This document shows positions 55,332 through 64,000 of a stretch of 64,000 nucleotides of DNA, piece by piece. Every line of letters starts with the position of its first letter. The stretch's first letter is position 1. The notes under the pieces are model-generated. The model saw nothing but the letters and a program-made list of their open reading frames with translations. It was not told where the DNA came from and did no database searches. A program made the position numbers and the translations under genes. This stretch comes from Calothrix sp. C42_A2020_038 (GTDB taxonomy: Bacteria > Cyanobacteriota > Cyanobacteriia > Cyanobacteriales > Nostocaceae): the NCBI GenBank assembly GCA_015272395.1, contig JACYLQ010000045.1:1-64000 (forward strand), written 5' to 3'.

Positions 55332-55661
55332 ATGCAAAATACTCGGTTAAATACCTTGGTGAGTTCTATCGGACAATGGCTTGATCAATGGCTGTCTAAC
55401 CCTTGGCGCCGTTGGTCAGTGCTGATTATTTGCTTCCTGTTTGGCTTTTTTCTCGGAACAGCAGTTTCCACTGTTGCCGGTCAGAGAGCAAATCTCGATA
55501 TTTATATCGCAGCAATTATAGTGTTATTAGTTGAAGTTACCAATAGACTTTACTATCGACACCGTAAAGGTGTTATCTCCTTTTGGATAGAGTCGCTAAA
55601 TACCTTGAAGGTTGGTTTGACTTATAGTTTGTTCGTCGAAGCGTTTAAGCTAGGTTCTTAG
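55332..55661 (+). CDS. Ycf20/DUF565 membrane protein
   Basis: A 109-aa protein of the Ycf20 (DUF565) family shared by cyanobacteria and plastids. It has the family block NPWRRWSVLIICFLFGFFLG and GTAVSTVAGQRANLDIYIAA. Two or three membrane segments are predicted. In green algae and plants Ycf20-like proteins affect non-photochemical quenching, but the mechanism is not settled. The stop is 5 bp before the glycerate-kinase ATG, so the two are co-transcribed. Confidence 0.85.
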   Translation: MQNTRLNTLVSSIGQWLDQWLSNPWRRWSVLIICFLFGFFLGTAVSTVAGQRANLDIYIAAIIVLLVEVTNRLYYRHRKGVISFWIESLNTLKVGLTYSLFVEAFKLGS

Positions 55662-55666
55662 AGCTA

Positions 55667-56476
55667 ATGAGTATACACGAACAATTAGCAGCACAAATTG
55701 CCCAACTTCGTCAAGATACTGGTCGCCCTATTGTTCAAGGTATTTTAGGTGGGCAAGGAGCAGGTAAAACAACTCTGGCGCTCACCTTAATTTCGCTCCT
55801 TGAGTTAATGGGGTATCGTACCGTTAGCTTGTCGCTTGATGATTTATATAAAACTTACAGTGAGCGTATTGCGCTACAAACTCTTGACCCTCGCTTGGTT
55901 TGGCGTGGTCCACCTGGAACCCACGATGTTGAATTGGGATTAACCGTTCTTGATGCTGTACGTCATTCTCAAACCCCAATTAGCATTCCGCGCTTTGATA
56001 AATCAGCCCATAATGGTGCTGGTGATAGAACTAATCCAGAAATATTTACGAATAATATAGATATATTGATATTTGAAGGTTGGTTTGTCGGCGCCCGTCC
56101 AATTGACCCAATTATATTTGATACTCCAATCCCGCCGATTGTTAGCGCCGCAGATAGATCCTTTGCGCGCGATATGAACCAGCAACTAGCTGGTTATTTA
56201 CCTTTATGGGAACGACTTGATAGTTTAATCGTGTTATACCCCCAAGATTATCGTTACTCAATCAATTGGCGTAAACAAGCTGAACATGAAATGATTGCAA
56301 GTGGTAGACCAGGTATGACCGATATACAAATCGAAGAATTTGTAAATTATTTTTGGCGGGCATTACACCCTGAACTGTTTATTAAACCGTTGATAACATC
56401 ACCTGATGTAGACACAGTTATAGAAATTGGCGCCGACCATACCTTTACCAAAATCTATCACCCAAAAAGCTCGTGA
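55667..56476 (+). CDS. D-glycerate 3-kinase (plant type)
   Basis: A 269-aa P-loop kinase that phosphorylates D-glycerate to 3-phosphoglycerate, the last step of photorespiration. Walker A is GILGGQGAGKTTLALTL (about residues 24-40), then SLSLDDLYKTY, LVWRGPPGTHDVELG, SIPRFDKSAHNGAGDR and IDILIFEGWFVGARP. These match the plant/cyanobacterial GLYK type, related to phosphoribulokinase and uridine kinase rather than bacterial GarK. It follows ycf20 by 5 bp. The class V aminotransferase elsewhere in the window could supply the pathway upstream. Confidence 0.88.
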   Translation: MSIHEQLAAQIAQLRQDTGRPIVQGILGGQGAGKTTLALTLISLLELMGYRTVSLSLDDLYKTYSERIALQTLDPRLVWRGPPGTHDVELGLTVLDAVRHSQTPISIPRFDKSAHNGAGDRTNPEIFTNNIDILIFEGWFVGARPIDPIIFDTPIPPIVSAADRSFARDMNQQLAGYLPLWERLDSLIVLYPQDYRYSINWRKQAEHEMIASGRPGMTDIQIEEFVNYFWRALHPELFIKPLITSPDVDTVIEIGADHTFTKIYHPKSS

Positions 56477-56563
56477 AAACTTCATCCCATCAGGTGATGT
56501 ACATATAACTTAATAGTTATACTTTCAAAATATCTAAGGTTTTCTAAATTTTGGGGGTAAAGT

Positions 56564-56953
56564 ATGACCAAAATTATTCCTGCGCTATTATTATCCCTAA
56601 CAACAGCAACAGTATTTTTGTTTACTAATCAGCCAGCGGAAGCTCATCGTTACCGTCATCACCACTACCGGAACTTTTATCGTCGTCGAGTCTATCCAAC
56701 AAGATACTGCTATCCTGTGACACGGTGGTTTGTAAACCAAGACCCAGCTTATCATCCTCGTGCTTATTCAGATGGTTTCCGTCAAGGACGCGAAAGTGCC
56801 AAAAGAGGAGACGCATATAAAGAACGTACCGCAGGCGGTGAATTTGCGCGCGGTTTTGAAGACGGTTACTATGGTAGAGAATTTCAGGGGCAAAAGCACA
56901 TTGTCGCAAACCTGTATCAACCATTTACAACGAATGAATGTAACTGGTATTAG
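56564..56953 (+). CDS. Small secreted His/Tyr/Arg-rich protein
   Basis: A 129-aa protein with a signal peptide (IPALLLSLTTATVFLFT, cleavage after AEA near residue 28). The mature region begins with a basic His-rich tract (HRYRHHHYRNFYRRRVYP), which could bind metal or anionic surfaces. It continues with a Gly/Asp/Tyr motif, GFRQGRESAKRGDAY and FARGFEDGYYGREFQG, that looks like two imperfect copies of G(F/Y)xxGR(E/D). Two cysteines are near the ends. Family not recognised. Likely periplasmic. Confidence 0.6.
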   Translation: MTKIIPALLLSLTTATVFLFTNQPAEAHRYRHHHYRNFYRRRVYPTRYCYPVTRWFVNQDPAYHPRAYSDGFRQGRESAKRGDAYKERTAGGEFARGFEDGYYGREFQGQKHIVANLYQPFTTNECNWY

Positions 56954-56959
56954 TGACTA

Positions 56960-58417
56960 TTAAGTTTGTATCTCCTTGACTAATTCATAAAAAGGTTCCC
57001 AGTTATTTTCCTGTGCAATTGCTTCCCAAACTGATTCAATCACAGGACGAAGTATGACAGTTTTTGGGTTGCTGCGAGCCAGAGTTTGGGCAACTTTGTC
57101 AATTTCGTCAGGTGCCAGGTTTGTCAAAATGTGATGATATAATCCTGACCAATGCAAAAATAAATCGGAGGCGCCTAAAGATTGGGCAATTTCCGAGCCA
57201 TGTAAAATAGAACTAGCGTCATCACGCCATTTGGGTGAGAAAGTAGTAGCGAGGTCAGCAAAGAAATGATGGTAGCTAATTGGATAAGTGTTGAGAAATT
57301 GTAGTGTAGCTTTTAACACTTCTTCTCCTTGCTCTGATTCCAAATTTTCAAATCCCAACTTTTGAAGCATTAACCTACGGTATTCAGAATGGTAAAAATC
57401 TTCAAATTTAGATAGTCCTGTTTCCATATCACTTGGTTGAATTGCTGCTAACAGTGGTTTCTGCAACAATTCTAGATTGAGCTTGCAAATACCAGGTTGG
57501 TTCCCATAACTGTATCTTCCGTAATAATCAAAGTAAGCAGCAGTAAATTGAGGATCAAATCTAGGAATAAATGCGTAGGGACCATAGTCAAAACTTTCAC
57601 CAGTTATTGACATATTATCAGTATTTAAAACAGCATGACAAAAACCAGTAGCCATCCACTGCGCGACAAGCGTAGCAACTCTTTGCACTAATTCACCATA
57701 AAATAAAGCGTACTTATCTTTTTCTGAACTACCATCTGAAGTCAAATGTGAATAATAGGTATCAATAACGTGGTTTAATAGTTTTTTGATTAAATCTGGA
57801 CGCTGAATAAAGCTTAACCTTTCAAAAGTTCCAAAACGAATGTGTGATTTGCTAAAGCGTACCATCACCGAAGATCGAGTTGGTGATGGTTCATCACCAC
57901 GCCACAAATCTAAACCTGTTTCAATCATACTCAAACAGCGCGATGTCGTAACACCCATTCTGTGTAACATCTCTGCTGCTAGTACTTCACGTACCCCTCC
58001 TTTGAGAGTTAACATTCCATCACCACCGCGCGAGTAAGGTGTTCTTCCTGAACCTTTTGTGCCAAAATCGTATAGCGTACCATCAGTTGCCCGTACTTGA
58101 GCGTACAGAAAACCTCTACCATCGCCCAATTGCGGGTTGTACTCGCCAAATTGATATCCGTGATACCGCAATGCTAGTAATGGTTTACATATCTCAAATT
58201 TTCCAAAAGCTTCGATAAAATGTTCGTTACTTACATTTGCTGCATCTAAACCTAAGCGCATCAGCAGTGCATCATTACGCCATCTTAAAGTATATTGGGG
58301 AAATTCAGCGGCTTCTACTTCGTCATAGTAATCATCACCCAGCGCTAAGATGGCAGGTTCATAGTTAAGGGAAACGAATGGGTTATCAAAGGTTTTACTA
58401 GTATCAGGCAAAGTCAT
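56960..58417 (-). CDS. Protein adenylyltransferase SelO (YdiU/UPF0061)
   Basis: A pseudokinase-fold enzyme that transfers AMP to Ser/Thr/Tyr of proteins and is linked to redox stress in E. coli. It is 485 aa. Conserved SelO features: [40 protein letters not shown] (flipped ATP site), [14 protein letters not shown], the catalytic Asp in [16 protein letters not shown] and [20 protein letters not shown]. No selenocysteine-like C-terminal motif is seen, as in many bacterial SelO. Convergent with the preceding small secreted protein gene (6 bp between stops). Confidence 0.93.
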   Translation of the reverse strand: MTLPDTSKTFDNPFVSLNYEPAILALGDDYYDEVEAAEFPQYTLRWRNDALLMRLGLDAANVSNEHFIEAFGKFEICKPLLALRYHGYQFGEYNPQLGDGRGFLYAQVRATDGTLYDFGTKGSGRTPYSRGGDGMLTLKGGVREVLAAEMLHRMGVTTSRCLSMIETGLDLWRGDEPSPTRSSVMVRFSKSHIRFGTFERLSFIQRPDLIKKLLNHVIDTYYSHLTSDGSSEKDKYALFYGELVQRVATLVAQWMATGFCHAVLNTDNMSITGESFDYGPYAFIPRFDPQFTAAYFDYYGRYSYGNQPGICKLNLELLQKPLLAAIQPSDMETGLSKFEDFYHSEYRRLMLQKLGFENLESEQGEEVLKATLQFLNTYPISYHHFFADLATTFSPKWRDDASSILHGSEIAQSLGASDLFLHWSGLYHHILTNLAPDEIDKVAQTLARSNPKTVILRPVIESVWEAIAQENNWEPFYELVKEIQT

Positions 58418-58642
58418 TACGAGTACGGGAAATATGATTTATGTTTTAATCCTACCGAAGAAAGTCGATAGTTGACCAAACAAGTTTTTAGTGGTAGAGA
58501 TAAATAATTTTAGATTGTTGCATCTAAAATTAAAGTCACATAAACAAGTAACATAAACTGGTTGGATTAAGCATTATTGAATGTTGTTGAAATACTGTTG
58601 AAACATTTTTGAAATATTTTAGTCAAAAACCAAACCAAGAAT

Positions 58643-59302
58643 ATGAGTGATAATATACAGGAATTAAAAAATAAACTTAGTCGATTGGCGATTTTGGATA
58701 AAAATTTTGAAGTGTTTGGTTCGGAATCGCACCAGTATAAATTAAATCCTTGCTTAAGCGAAATCGAAATTCAGGAATTAGAAGCAAAGTATAAGATCAG
58801 ACTACCGTTTGAGTTTCGTGAGTTCTTATTAAAAGTGGGTAATGGTGGAGTTGGTCCAGGTTATGGATTGATAGGTATAGATCGTGTAGAACTATCCAAG
58901 ATCGAATTAACAGGGTTAGACTTTTTGTCTTTACCATTTCCTCTCCATCAAGAGTGGAATGATTTAGATTTACTTCAGAACAGTAATGGAAATTCTCCAG
59001 ATGCTTACTACGATGCCAATTTGGTTCAGGGTAGTCTTCTGGTTGCTGAATATGGATGTGGAATTGAGGCTCGGTTAGTAATTACTGGCGAACAATCTGG
59101 TAAGATTTGGATTGATGACCGTGTAGGGGAAGGTGGTATATATCCTTTAACTAATCATTGTGCAGCTTTCTTTCATGATGATCCAGATATAGAAGATAAT
59201 TTATATGAATCGGTAGAAGAAGTTAAAGAAGCATTGACTTTTTATGAGTGGTATGATAACTGGTTAAATCGTAGTATTAGTCAGGTTGTACAACTCGGAT
59301 AA
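58643..59302 (+). CDS. SUKH (SMI1/KNR4) family protein
   Basis: A 219-aa SMI1/KNR4-type SUKH-superfamily protein. Residues about 30-130 match the fold: LSEIEIQELEAKYKIRLP, FEFREFLLKVGNGGVGPGYG, LIGIDR. SUKH proteins are often immunity proteins next to polymorphic toxins in bacteria, and regulators in fungi. No toxin gene is adjacent. The flanks are a GNAT acetyltransferase (convergent) and SelO. It may be an orphan immunity protein acquired by transfer. No GGCGCC was found in it. Confidence 0.8.
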   Translation: MSDNIQELKNKLSRLAILDKNFEVFGSESHQYKLNPCLSEIEIQELEAKYKIRLPFEFREFLLKVGNGGVGPGYGLIGIDRVELSKIELTGLDFLSLPFPLHQEWNDLDLLQNSNGNSPDAYYDANLVQGSLLVAEYGCGIEARLVITGEQSGKIWIDDRVGEGGIYPLTNHCAAFFHDDPDIEDNLYESVEEVKEALTFYEWYDNWLNRSISQVVQLG

Positions 59303-59311
59303 AAGTTTGGA

Positions 59312-59884
59312 CTAAAAATTAGATTTCCAATTCGGGTTAATAAGGCTAGTCAAGATATGGTCTTCCCATTTACCGTTAATCATTAAGTAATCTCTAGCAT
59401 ATCCTTCGACATTAAATCCTAGACGCTTGAGTAATTTGCTACTACGCTGATTGTGGGGGATATAGTTGGCCATAATGCGGTGCATATTGAGTTCTGTAAA
59501 CATGTATTTAATTGCATGTTGCATTGCTTCAGTCATATAACCTTTACCTTGTTCGCTTTCGGCCAAGCTATATCCGACATTACAGTAGTGTGCGGCGCCT
59601 CGAACAAAATTGCTGAAGTTGAGAGTACCAATAATTTTATTTGGGTCAGTTTTAGGAAAGACGAATAGTCTTAAGGAACGGTCATGGAGAAATTCCTGGC
59701 AATTGACTTCGATTTGCAATTCCCAATATGCTGGAGTAAAGAAATTGTCGTGCCATTGAGGGTAATAGGGAGTTAGATAAGCCTTGTTCTGTGTGAAGTA
59801 ATTTAGGATTTTAGGTATATCCTCATTAGTTGCCATGCGGATGATAACGCGCGTACAGACAATGAATGGCATTTCCGAGGGCAT
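59312..59884 (-). CDS. GNAT acetyltransferase (RimJ/RimL-like)
   Basis: From the ATG at 59884 (MPSEMPFIVCTRVIIR) it is 190 aa. A further Met 4 codons on is also possible. The 18 upstream in-frame codons are hydrophobic and unlikely to be part of the protein. The RimJ/RimL subfamily pattern is clear: VIIRMATNEDIPKILNYF, the acetyl-CoA loop ESEQGKGYMTEAMQHAIKY, and NQRSSKLLKRLGFNVEGYAR. Such enzymes acetylate N-termini of ribosomal proteins or small amines; the substrate is not predictable. The PrmA gene lies upstream on the same strand (2 bp before this region's start of the longer frame), so they may form an operon. Confidence 0.85.
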   Translation of the reverse strand: MPSEMPFIVCTRVIIRMATNEDIPKILNYFTQNKAYLTPYYPQWHDNFFTPAYWELQIEVNCQEFLHDRSLRLFVFPKTDPNKIIGTLNFSNFVRGAAHYCNVGYSLAESEQGKGYMTEAMQHAIKYMFTELNMHRIMANYIPHNQRSSKLLKRLGFNVEGYARDYLMINGKWEDHILTSLINPNWKSNF

Positions 59885-59939
59885 AAACGACTTGAGTAAA
59901 GAGTTTATTATGTTGATTATATATATGATAGATGCCAAT

Positions 59940-60890
59940 TTAGACTAATCGATGAGCGAGTGCGACCCATTCGTTGCATCGTTGACAATCTATCACTTGA
60001 AACCCTTCTGCTTGAAAAGCTTTTATTACAGATACTTCATAGTCTTGATCGTAACCTGATGTTATTAGTATGCCACTATATGTGTTCTTGCTGGATAAAG
60101 CTTGTTGATAATCTGGCGCAAGGGTAGTGTGTATTCGCCCTAAGATATTTGCAACAATCAAATCAAAACTGTTGTTTGGTAAAATATTCGTAACCTTACC
60201 AATATTGTTACCACCCATCCAATTACCCATTTTACTACCGCGTCCTAAGCTTGCTTGCATCACCTCTACCTGATGTGTGACTGCGTTGCGTGTAACCGCA
60301 TCTTGAGTTGATTTAACTGCAATGATATCATTATCTACAGCGAGGACATTGGCGCCAAGTTTTGCTGCTGCCACACTCAGAATACCAGAACCACAGCCAA
60401 GGTCAAGAACATTCATATCTTTGATTAGATAACGTTCGAGCAGTTTAATTGCTAGGACTGTTGCTGGATGTAAACCGCTACCAAATGCCAAACTTGTTTT
60501 TAGTTCAATAATTATTTCGTCTGATTTTGGTAAGTAAGAGCAATTTGGAGAAAGCACAACAAACTTCTCCCCTATTTTAATAGGTTCGTTTGAAGTATGT
60601 AATTGATGGGATTTTTTTGGAACTATATATGCTTCAACTGTACTTGTTAGACGAGTTCGATATAAAGGTGAGAGTAAATCTTCAATTTCTGTGATGCGTG
60701 TACTTGCCTGGATATCATTAGGTAAATAAAAATTAATCGTGTGAATCCAATTATTGTGACTTGCGCTGTGATCAAGGTGTATAGATTTATTAACGGTAAC
60801 ATCGCTTGTGTATTCACAACCAGCCAGTAGTGTGCAGACCCAATCAACCGCTTCAGAGGTAGTATTTAAAGTTAATTCTATCCAGGACAT
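59940..60890 (-). CDS. prmA: Ribosomal protein L11 methyltransferase
   Basis: SAM-dependent enzyme that trimethylates ribosomal protein L11. It is 316 aa. The SAM-binding motif I VLDLGCGSGILSVAAAKLG, the acidic motif VLAVDNDIIAVKSTQDAV and motif IV FDLIVANILGRIHTTLA are the PrmA hallmarks. The N-terminal recognition domain is slightly longer than in E. coli, with IVPKKSHQLH, and there is a Gly/Asn-rich insertion (GRGSKMGNWMGGNNIGKV) just before motif IV. It is co-directional with the GNAT gene downstream. Confidence 0.92.
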   Translation of the reverse strand: MSWIELTLNTTSEAVDWVCTLLAGCEYTSDVTVNKSIHLDHSASHNNWIHTINFYLPNDIQASTRITEIEDLLSPLYRTRLTSTVEAYIVPKKSHQLHTSNEPIKIGEKFVVLSPNCSYLPKSDEIIIELKTSLAFGSGLHPATVLAIKLLERYLIKDMNVLDLGCGSGILSVAAAKLGANVLAVDNDIIAVKSTQDAVTRNAVTHQVEVMQASLGRGSKMGNWMGGNNIGKVTNILPNNSFDLIVANILGRIHTTLAPDYQQALSSKNTYSGILITSGYDQDYEVSVIKAFQAEGFQVIDCQRCNEWVALAHRLV

Positions 60891-61009
60891 AACTCTTGAT
60901 TTTTACCGAGCTTCTATAATTATCGGGCGTCGATATGCTCTAATTGAAGTGTTTTAAGTTAAAATTAGATACCTTCAGCTAAATACAGCTGCAATTAATC
61001 TGCCTGCTT

Positions 61010-61489
61010 ATGGTTCAGTATACTCTAGCTCAAAGCCCAGATATTATCCTCAGTGTTTCAGGTAAGGATTCAGCCAAAGCCCGTGAAAAAGCAATGGACC
61101 AGTTAATGGAACTGATGGACTCGGGCAAATTACCTACCGAACTCGAAGAAGGATTCAGTCCTCAACAACTAATAGAAGTGAAAGAAGCAAGCATTGATGC
61201 TGCTGGTGATGAGGATGCTATTACACAAGCAGTTCAACTTCTCAGTAACCTGGCCACACTCAAGTTAAAAGTACAAGACTCGCGCGCAGAAGCTTTAGAA
61301 ATTCGTAAAGCTCTTGATATTCTTTTCACCGACCAATCAGTCAGTGAGGAAGAAATTTCTCGTCTCAAAGAAGGGTTTAAAGTTCTCAAAAACTTTGCCC
61401 AAGCTAATCTTCGCTATCAAGAAGCGCGCACAAAGGCAGAAGGCGCCCGTCAAGTTCTTGATAAAGCGTTAAAGTCTCCGGATAAGTAG
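61010..61489 (+). CDS. Small helical protein (paralogue of 40358-40741)
   Basis: A 159-aa protein. The N-terminal half (LAQSPDIILSVSGKDSAKAR, EKAMDQLMELMDSGKLPTEL) predicts mixed structure. The C-terminal half is helical (LKLKVQDSRAEALEIRKALD, LKEGFKVLKNFAQANLRYQE, GARQVLDKAL) and aligns with the C-terminal part of the 127-aa protein at 40358-40741. ATG start with TGCTT upstream only; no clear ribosome-binding site. Probably a conserved cyanobacterial family. No known domain. Confidence 0.7.
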   Translation: MVQYTLAQSPDIILSVSGKDSAKAREKAMDQLMELMDSGKLPTELEEGFSPQQLIEVKEASIDAAGDEDAITQAVQLLSNLATLKLKVQDSRAEALEIRKALDILFTDQSVSEEEISRLKEGFKVLKNFAQANLRYQEARTKAEGARQVLDKALKSPDK

Positions 61490-61575
61490 AGACGCTCCGG
61501 TTCCTCGCGTTTGTACGGAGTTCGGAATTAGAACTCCGCGCCTCCGCGCCTCTGCGCCTCCAAACTCTTCATTCT

Positions 61576-63798
61576 TCACTTTTTCCGGTTTTTAGGAATG
61601 ATTGACGAAGCGCTTGTTTCCTGAATTTCTTCAACTTCGATGCGTTCTGCACTCATTCTCTGCCTGTAGTATTGCTGGTAGTAGCTGTAAGAAGCATGTG
61701 CTGCTTCCTTCGATTTATTCGCTACAAAGCCTAAAACCGGAGTGCCAGAAACTTGTAGCTCTTCCAAGGCTTGTTGGAACACAGTACGCTTGAGTTTACC
61801 CAATCCTGCAACTAGTACCATACCATTTGTGTTGGCGGCTAGTAGATTGGCATCAGCAAAACCAACAACAGGAGGAGTATCGTAAATTACTAAATCAAAA
61901 CTGCTTTGCAGGTCATTCATTAAATCCTGCATTTTCTGTGAAGCAAGTAAGCGCACAGAATCAGGTGGAATTGGTCCAGCGTTGAGGACATACAAGTTGT
62001 CTTCGATGGGAGAACGCTCGATAACATTACTCCAGTCTAAGTCAGAGGCGATGATATCGGTTAGTCCTTGAATATTCATTAGTCCAACTCGTTTATGCAG
62101 TGTTGGACAGCGTAAATTAGCATCGACAAGTAAGACTCGATGTCCCATTGCTGCAGCCGATAAAGCAAGGTATAAAGCTACAGTTGACTTACCATCGTTG
62201 GGTGTTGCAGAACTAATTACAAGTGAACGAATTGGTGTATCTGAACCCAGTAAGAGAATGTTTGTATAAAGCGAGCGGAAGACTTCAAAGAAAGCAGCAA
62301 TATCTGGCTTTTGAGCTTGACCACTGTCTTGCAGAGAAACTGCTAATTCTTTCCGCAATGGGATTGTTCCCAAAAGTGGTAAGTATGTAGCGTCTTTGAT
62401 ATCTTTAGTAGTGTAAAAGACATTACTAAGTTTATCAATAACAAGGGCTGCACCGGAACCGAGAATTAGACCAAGCATTCCTCCAATTAGCAAGTTACGC
62501 TTTGTACTATCAGCCATAGCTGCCGGTTTTTTGACTTCGGTAAGCTCGGGGTCTAGTAACTTCCACGGCTGTAGTTTTTGGGCTTTTTCTATCTCCAAAG
62601 CCTGTTGTTTAGAGATGAATTGTCCATAATTGTCGGTTGCGATCTTTAGCTGTTGCTGAATATAGTCATAATCACGATTAACAGTTGCTAAAGTTCTCAA
62701 TTCCTCGTTAGCTTTGTCAATCTTGTCTGCTAAAGATAAGTCGCGCGCGACTAGTTCACTGATGCGACTTTCAAATTCACGCTGGACTCGTGATTCTTCT
62801 GCTTGTAGCATTGGTAGCAGATTATTTTTTCTTTCCTGTAGAGTAATTATGGTTGGGTTTTCAGAGGTATATTTTGCAGATTCCTTCTTGAGCAGAACAT
62901 CTGCTTCTTGAATTTGGTCTAAGACTTTCTGGTAGCGAAGACTTTCGCTCAAAATTGAGTTACCTGCGCGTTCAACAGGCTGTTGTGACAATTCGCGTTT
63001 TAATTCATTGTATTTAGAAACCATTTGTTCATACTGTACTCGCGTTTCCATACGCTGCTGCGTTAGATTCGCAATCAAAGTAGAAACTTGTTGTGATTTC
63101 TGAGATGGATCGACTAAATTATTCTTTTGGCGCAAGGTACGTAGCTTTTCTTGCCAATCATCAACTCGTTGTCTTATTCGCCCTTGACTAATTCTTTCTT
63201 TAACAAACTTGATTGCTTCATTAATGTCTTCTTGACGTTCAGCCAAACTATAGTCTAAGTACGCATTAGACAGAGCTAGTAACACATCCCTAACCTGCTC
63301 CTGATCTTCGTTAATATATTTAACTGTTAATATGTTCGGTATATTTTCTTTGGGAGGCGTTATTTCCAAATCGCCTTGTAGTTTGTTATACGTTAACTCT
63401 GGATATTTTTTTCTGAGATTTTGAACTACTGGTGTTAGTAAGCGAGGGCTTTGCAAAACCTTTATCGTTGTGTTAACGTTTCCAGTCTCAGGCGCCGAAA
63501 TTGCATTTTGGGCGCCAATAGTCTGTGGAACGTTAGCAACAGCCTTTGATTCACCAGTTACTGGTTTAGTTAGAATTTCAAACTGACCTTTGAAAACTGG
63601 GGGGTCAGTTTCTGCTTTGAGAACGGCACCAGCGGTGACAACACCAGTGAATCCAGCAATTAATAATGCTCGACGGCGTAGTACCACTCCAACTTGACCC
63701 AGATTTAATCCACCTTCATCAGTATCATTTAACTGGGCAGCATTAGCTTGTATCTGCAATTGAGAATACTTTTCTGACTTCAGCATAGCGTTCGTCAA
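61576..63798 (-). CDS. Wzc-like polysaccharide biosynthesis tyrosine autokinase
   Basis: A 740-aa bacterial tyrosine (BY) kinase that controls chain length and export of extracellular polysaccharide. Residues about 30-480 are the Wzz/GNVR periplasmic domain between two membrane segments (ALLIAGFTGVVTAGAVL; LLIGGMLGLILGSGAALVI), with long coiled coils. The cytosolic kinase has Walker A SSATPNDGKSTVALYLA, Walker A' VLLVDANLRCPTLH and Walker B FDLVIYDTPPV. The tail holds a tyrosine cluster, SYSYYQQYYRQR, the autophosphorylation sites. No wza, wzy or glycosyltransferase genes follow in the window, but upstream DNA lies past its end. The start ATG gives MTNAMLKSEKYSQ. Confidence 0.93.
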   Translation of the reverse strand: MTNAMLKSEKYSQLQIQANAAQLNDTDEGGLNLGQVGVVLRRRALLIAGFTGVVTAGAVLKAETDPPVFKGQFEILTKPVTGESKAVANVPQTIGAQNAISAPETGNVNTTIKVLQSPRLLTPVVQNLRKKYPELTYNKLQGDLEITPPKENIPNILTVKYINEDQEQVRDVLLALSNAYLDYSLAERQEDINEAIKFVKERISQGRIRQRVDDWQEKLRTLRQKNNLVDPSQKSQQVSTLIANLTQQRMETRVQYEQMVSKYNELKRELSQQPVERAGNSILSESLRYQKVLDQIQEADVLLKKESAKYTSENPTIITLQERKNNLLPMLQAEESRVQREFESRISELVARDLSLADKIDKANEELRTLATVNRDYDYIQQQLKIATDNYGQFISKQQALEIEKAQKLQPWKLLDPELTEVKKPAAMADSTKRNLLIGGMLGLILGSGAALVIDKLSNVFYTTKDIKDATYLPLLGTIPLRKELAVSLQDSGQAQKPDIAAFFEVFRSLYTNILLLGSDTPIRSLVISSATPNDGKSTVALYLALSAAAMGHRVLLVDANLRCPTLHKRVGLMNIQGLTDIIASDLDWSNVIERSPIEDNLYVLNAGPIPPDSVRLLASQKMQDLMNDLQSSFDLVIYDTPPVVGFADANLLAANTNGMVLVAGLGKLKRTVFQQALEELQVSGTPVLGFVANKSKEAAHASYSYYQQYYRQRMSAERIEVEEIQETSASSIIPKNRKK

Positions 63799-64000
63799 TA
63801 TTACTATTAGTGTTTCTTGGGTTATTACACACTCAATGTGAGTTTTCGGCAGGCTTGGCGATGCATCCAGATAAATGACTGACTAATTATGTTATGTGCG
63901 CGATCTCTTCTAAATTAAAAGGTTCATCCAAGAATTATTACCAGGTACTTAGTCTCAACAGTAGGTATCAAAATACCTTAGTAAAATTTTGGCAATGCAC

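Overview
The window is chromosomal DNA from a filamentous or heterocyst-type cyanobacterium (Nostocales-like). Supporting genes are a cyanobacterial DnaK, a Ycf20/DUF565 protein, two-domain sucrose-phosphate synthase, plant-type D-glycerate 3-kinase, DUF3598, the large STAND/WD40 protein typical of filamentous cyanobacteria, and heptameric TAACTCC-type short repeats. Base composition is about 40% GC. The hexamer GGCGCC is strikingly abundant (about 70 copies by hand count), whereas I saw the usual cyanobacterial HIP1 octamer GCGATCGC only once. No rRNA, tRNA, CRISPR array or intact transposase was found.

Layout. 1-3.4 kb: a decayed reading frame, dnaK with terminator hairpins, and an acetoacetate-decarboxylase-like protein. 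3.4-10.1 kb (-): a 1669-aa TPR/STAND-NTPase/14-WD-repeat protein and a 473-aa P-loop ATPase, probably one signalling or conflict module. 10.4-15.7 kb: sucrose-phosphate synthase, glycerol kinase, a DUF72 protein and a small secreted protein. 15.7-25.6 kb: two paralogous small beta-barrel-like proteins, MurJ, a lumenal-type pentapeptide protein, an LCP ligase divergent from mannose-1-phosphate guanylyltransferase, an AarF/UbiB kinase and a tail-anchored coiled-coil protein. 26-34 kb: an ABC-2 exporter pair, a zinc-ribbon Ser/Thr kinase, an SMP-30-like protein and a Cache-GGDEF protein. 34-36 kb: a degenerate accessory island holding an O-antigen-ligase remnant, a frameshifted small gene, a GC-richer AAA ATPase whose overlapping downstream partner is cut short, and a group II intron reverse-transcriptase fragment.

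36.2-40.1 kb: modABC followed by an XRE-HTH regulator with a periplasmic-binding-protein-like ligand domain, preceded by a perfect 16-bp palindrome. This looks like a molybdate uptake unit with its own regulator. 40-48 kb: a small helical protein, a CHASE3-type histidine kinase, a class V aminotransferase, a DnaJ-like protein and GlgC. 47.9-50.5 kb: a stand-alone propeptide-like inhibitor and an intracellular-type subtilase. 51-64 kb: peptide deformylase, FtsX, DUF3598, a lipoprotein, Ycf20 plus glycerate kinase, SelO, a SUKH (SMI1/KNR4) protein, a GNAT acetyltransferase, PrmA, a paralogue of the small helical protein, and a Wzc-like tyrosine autokinase.

Several genes connect functionally. 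MurJ, the LCP protein, ManC and the Wzc-like kinase serve the cell envelope and polysaccharides. GlgC, sucrose-phosphate synthase and glycerol kinase serve carbon storage and compatible solutes. The class V aminotransferase and glycerate kinase could both serve photorespiratory glycolate salvage. Intergenic DNA carries several non-coding repeat families, including a ~130-bp MITE-like element present three times.
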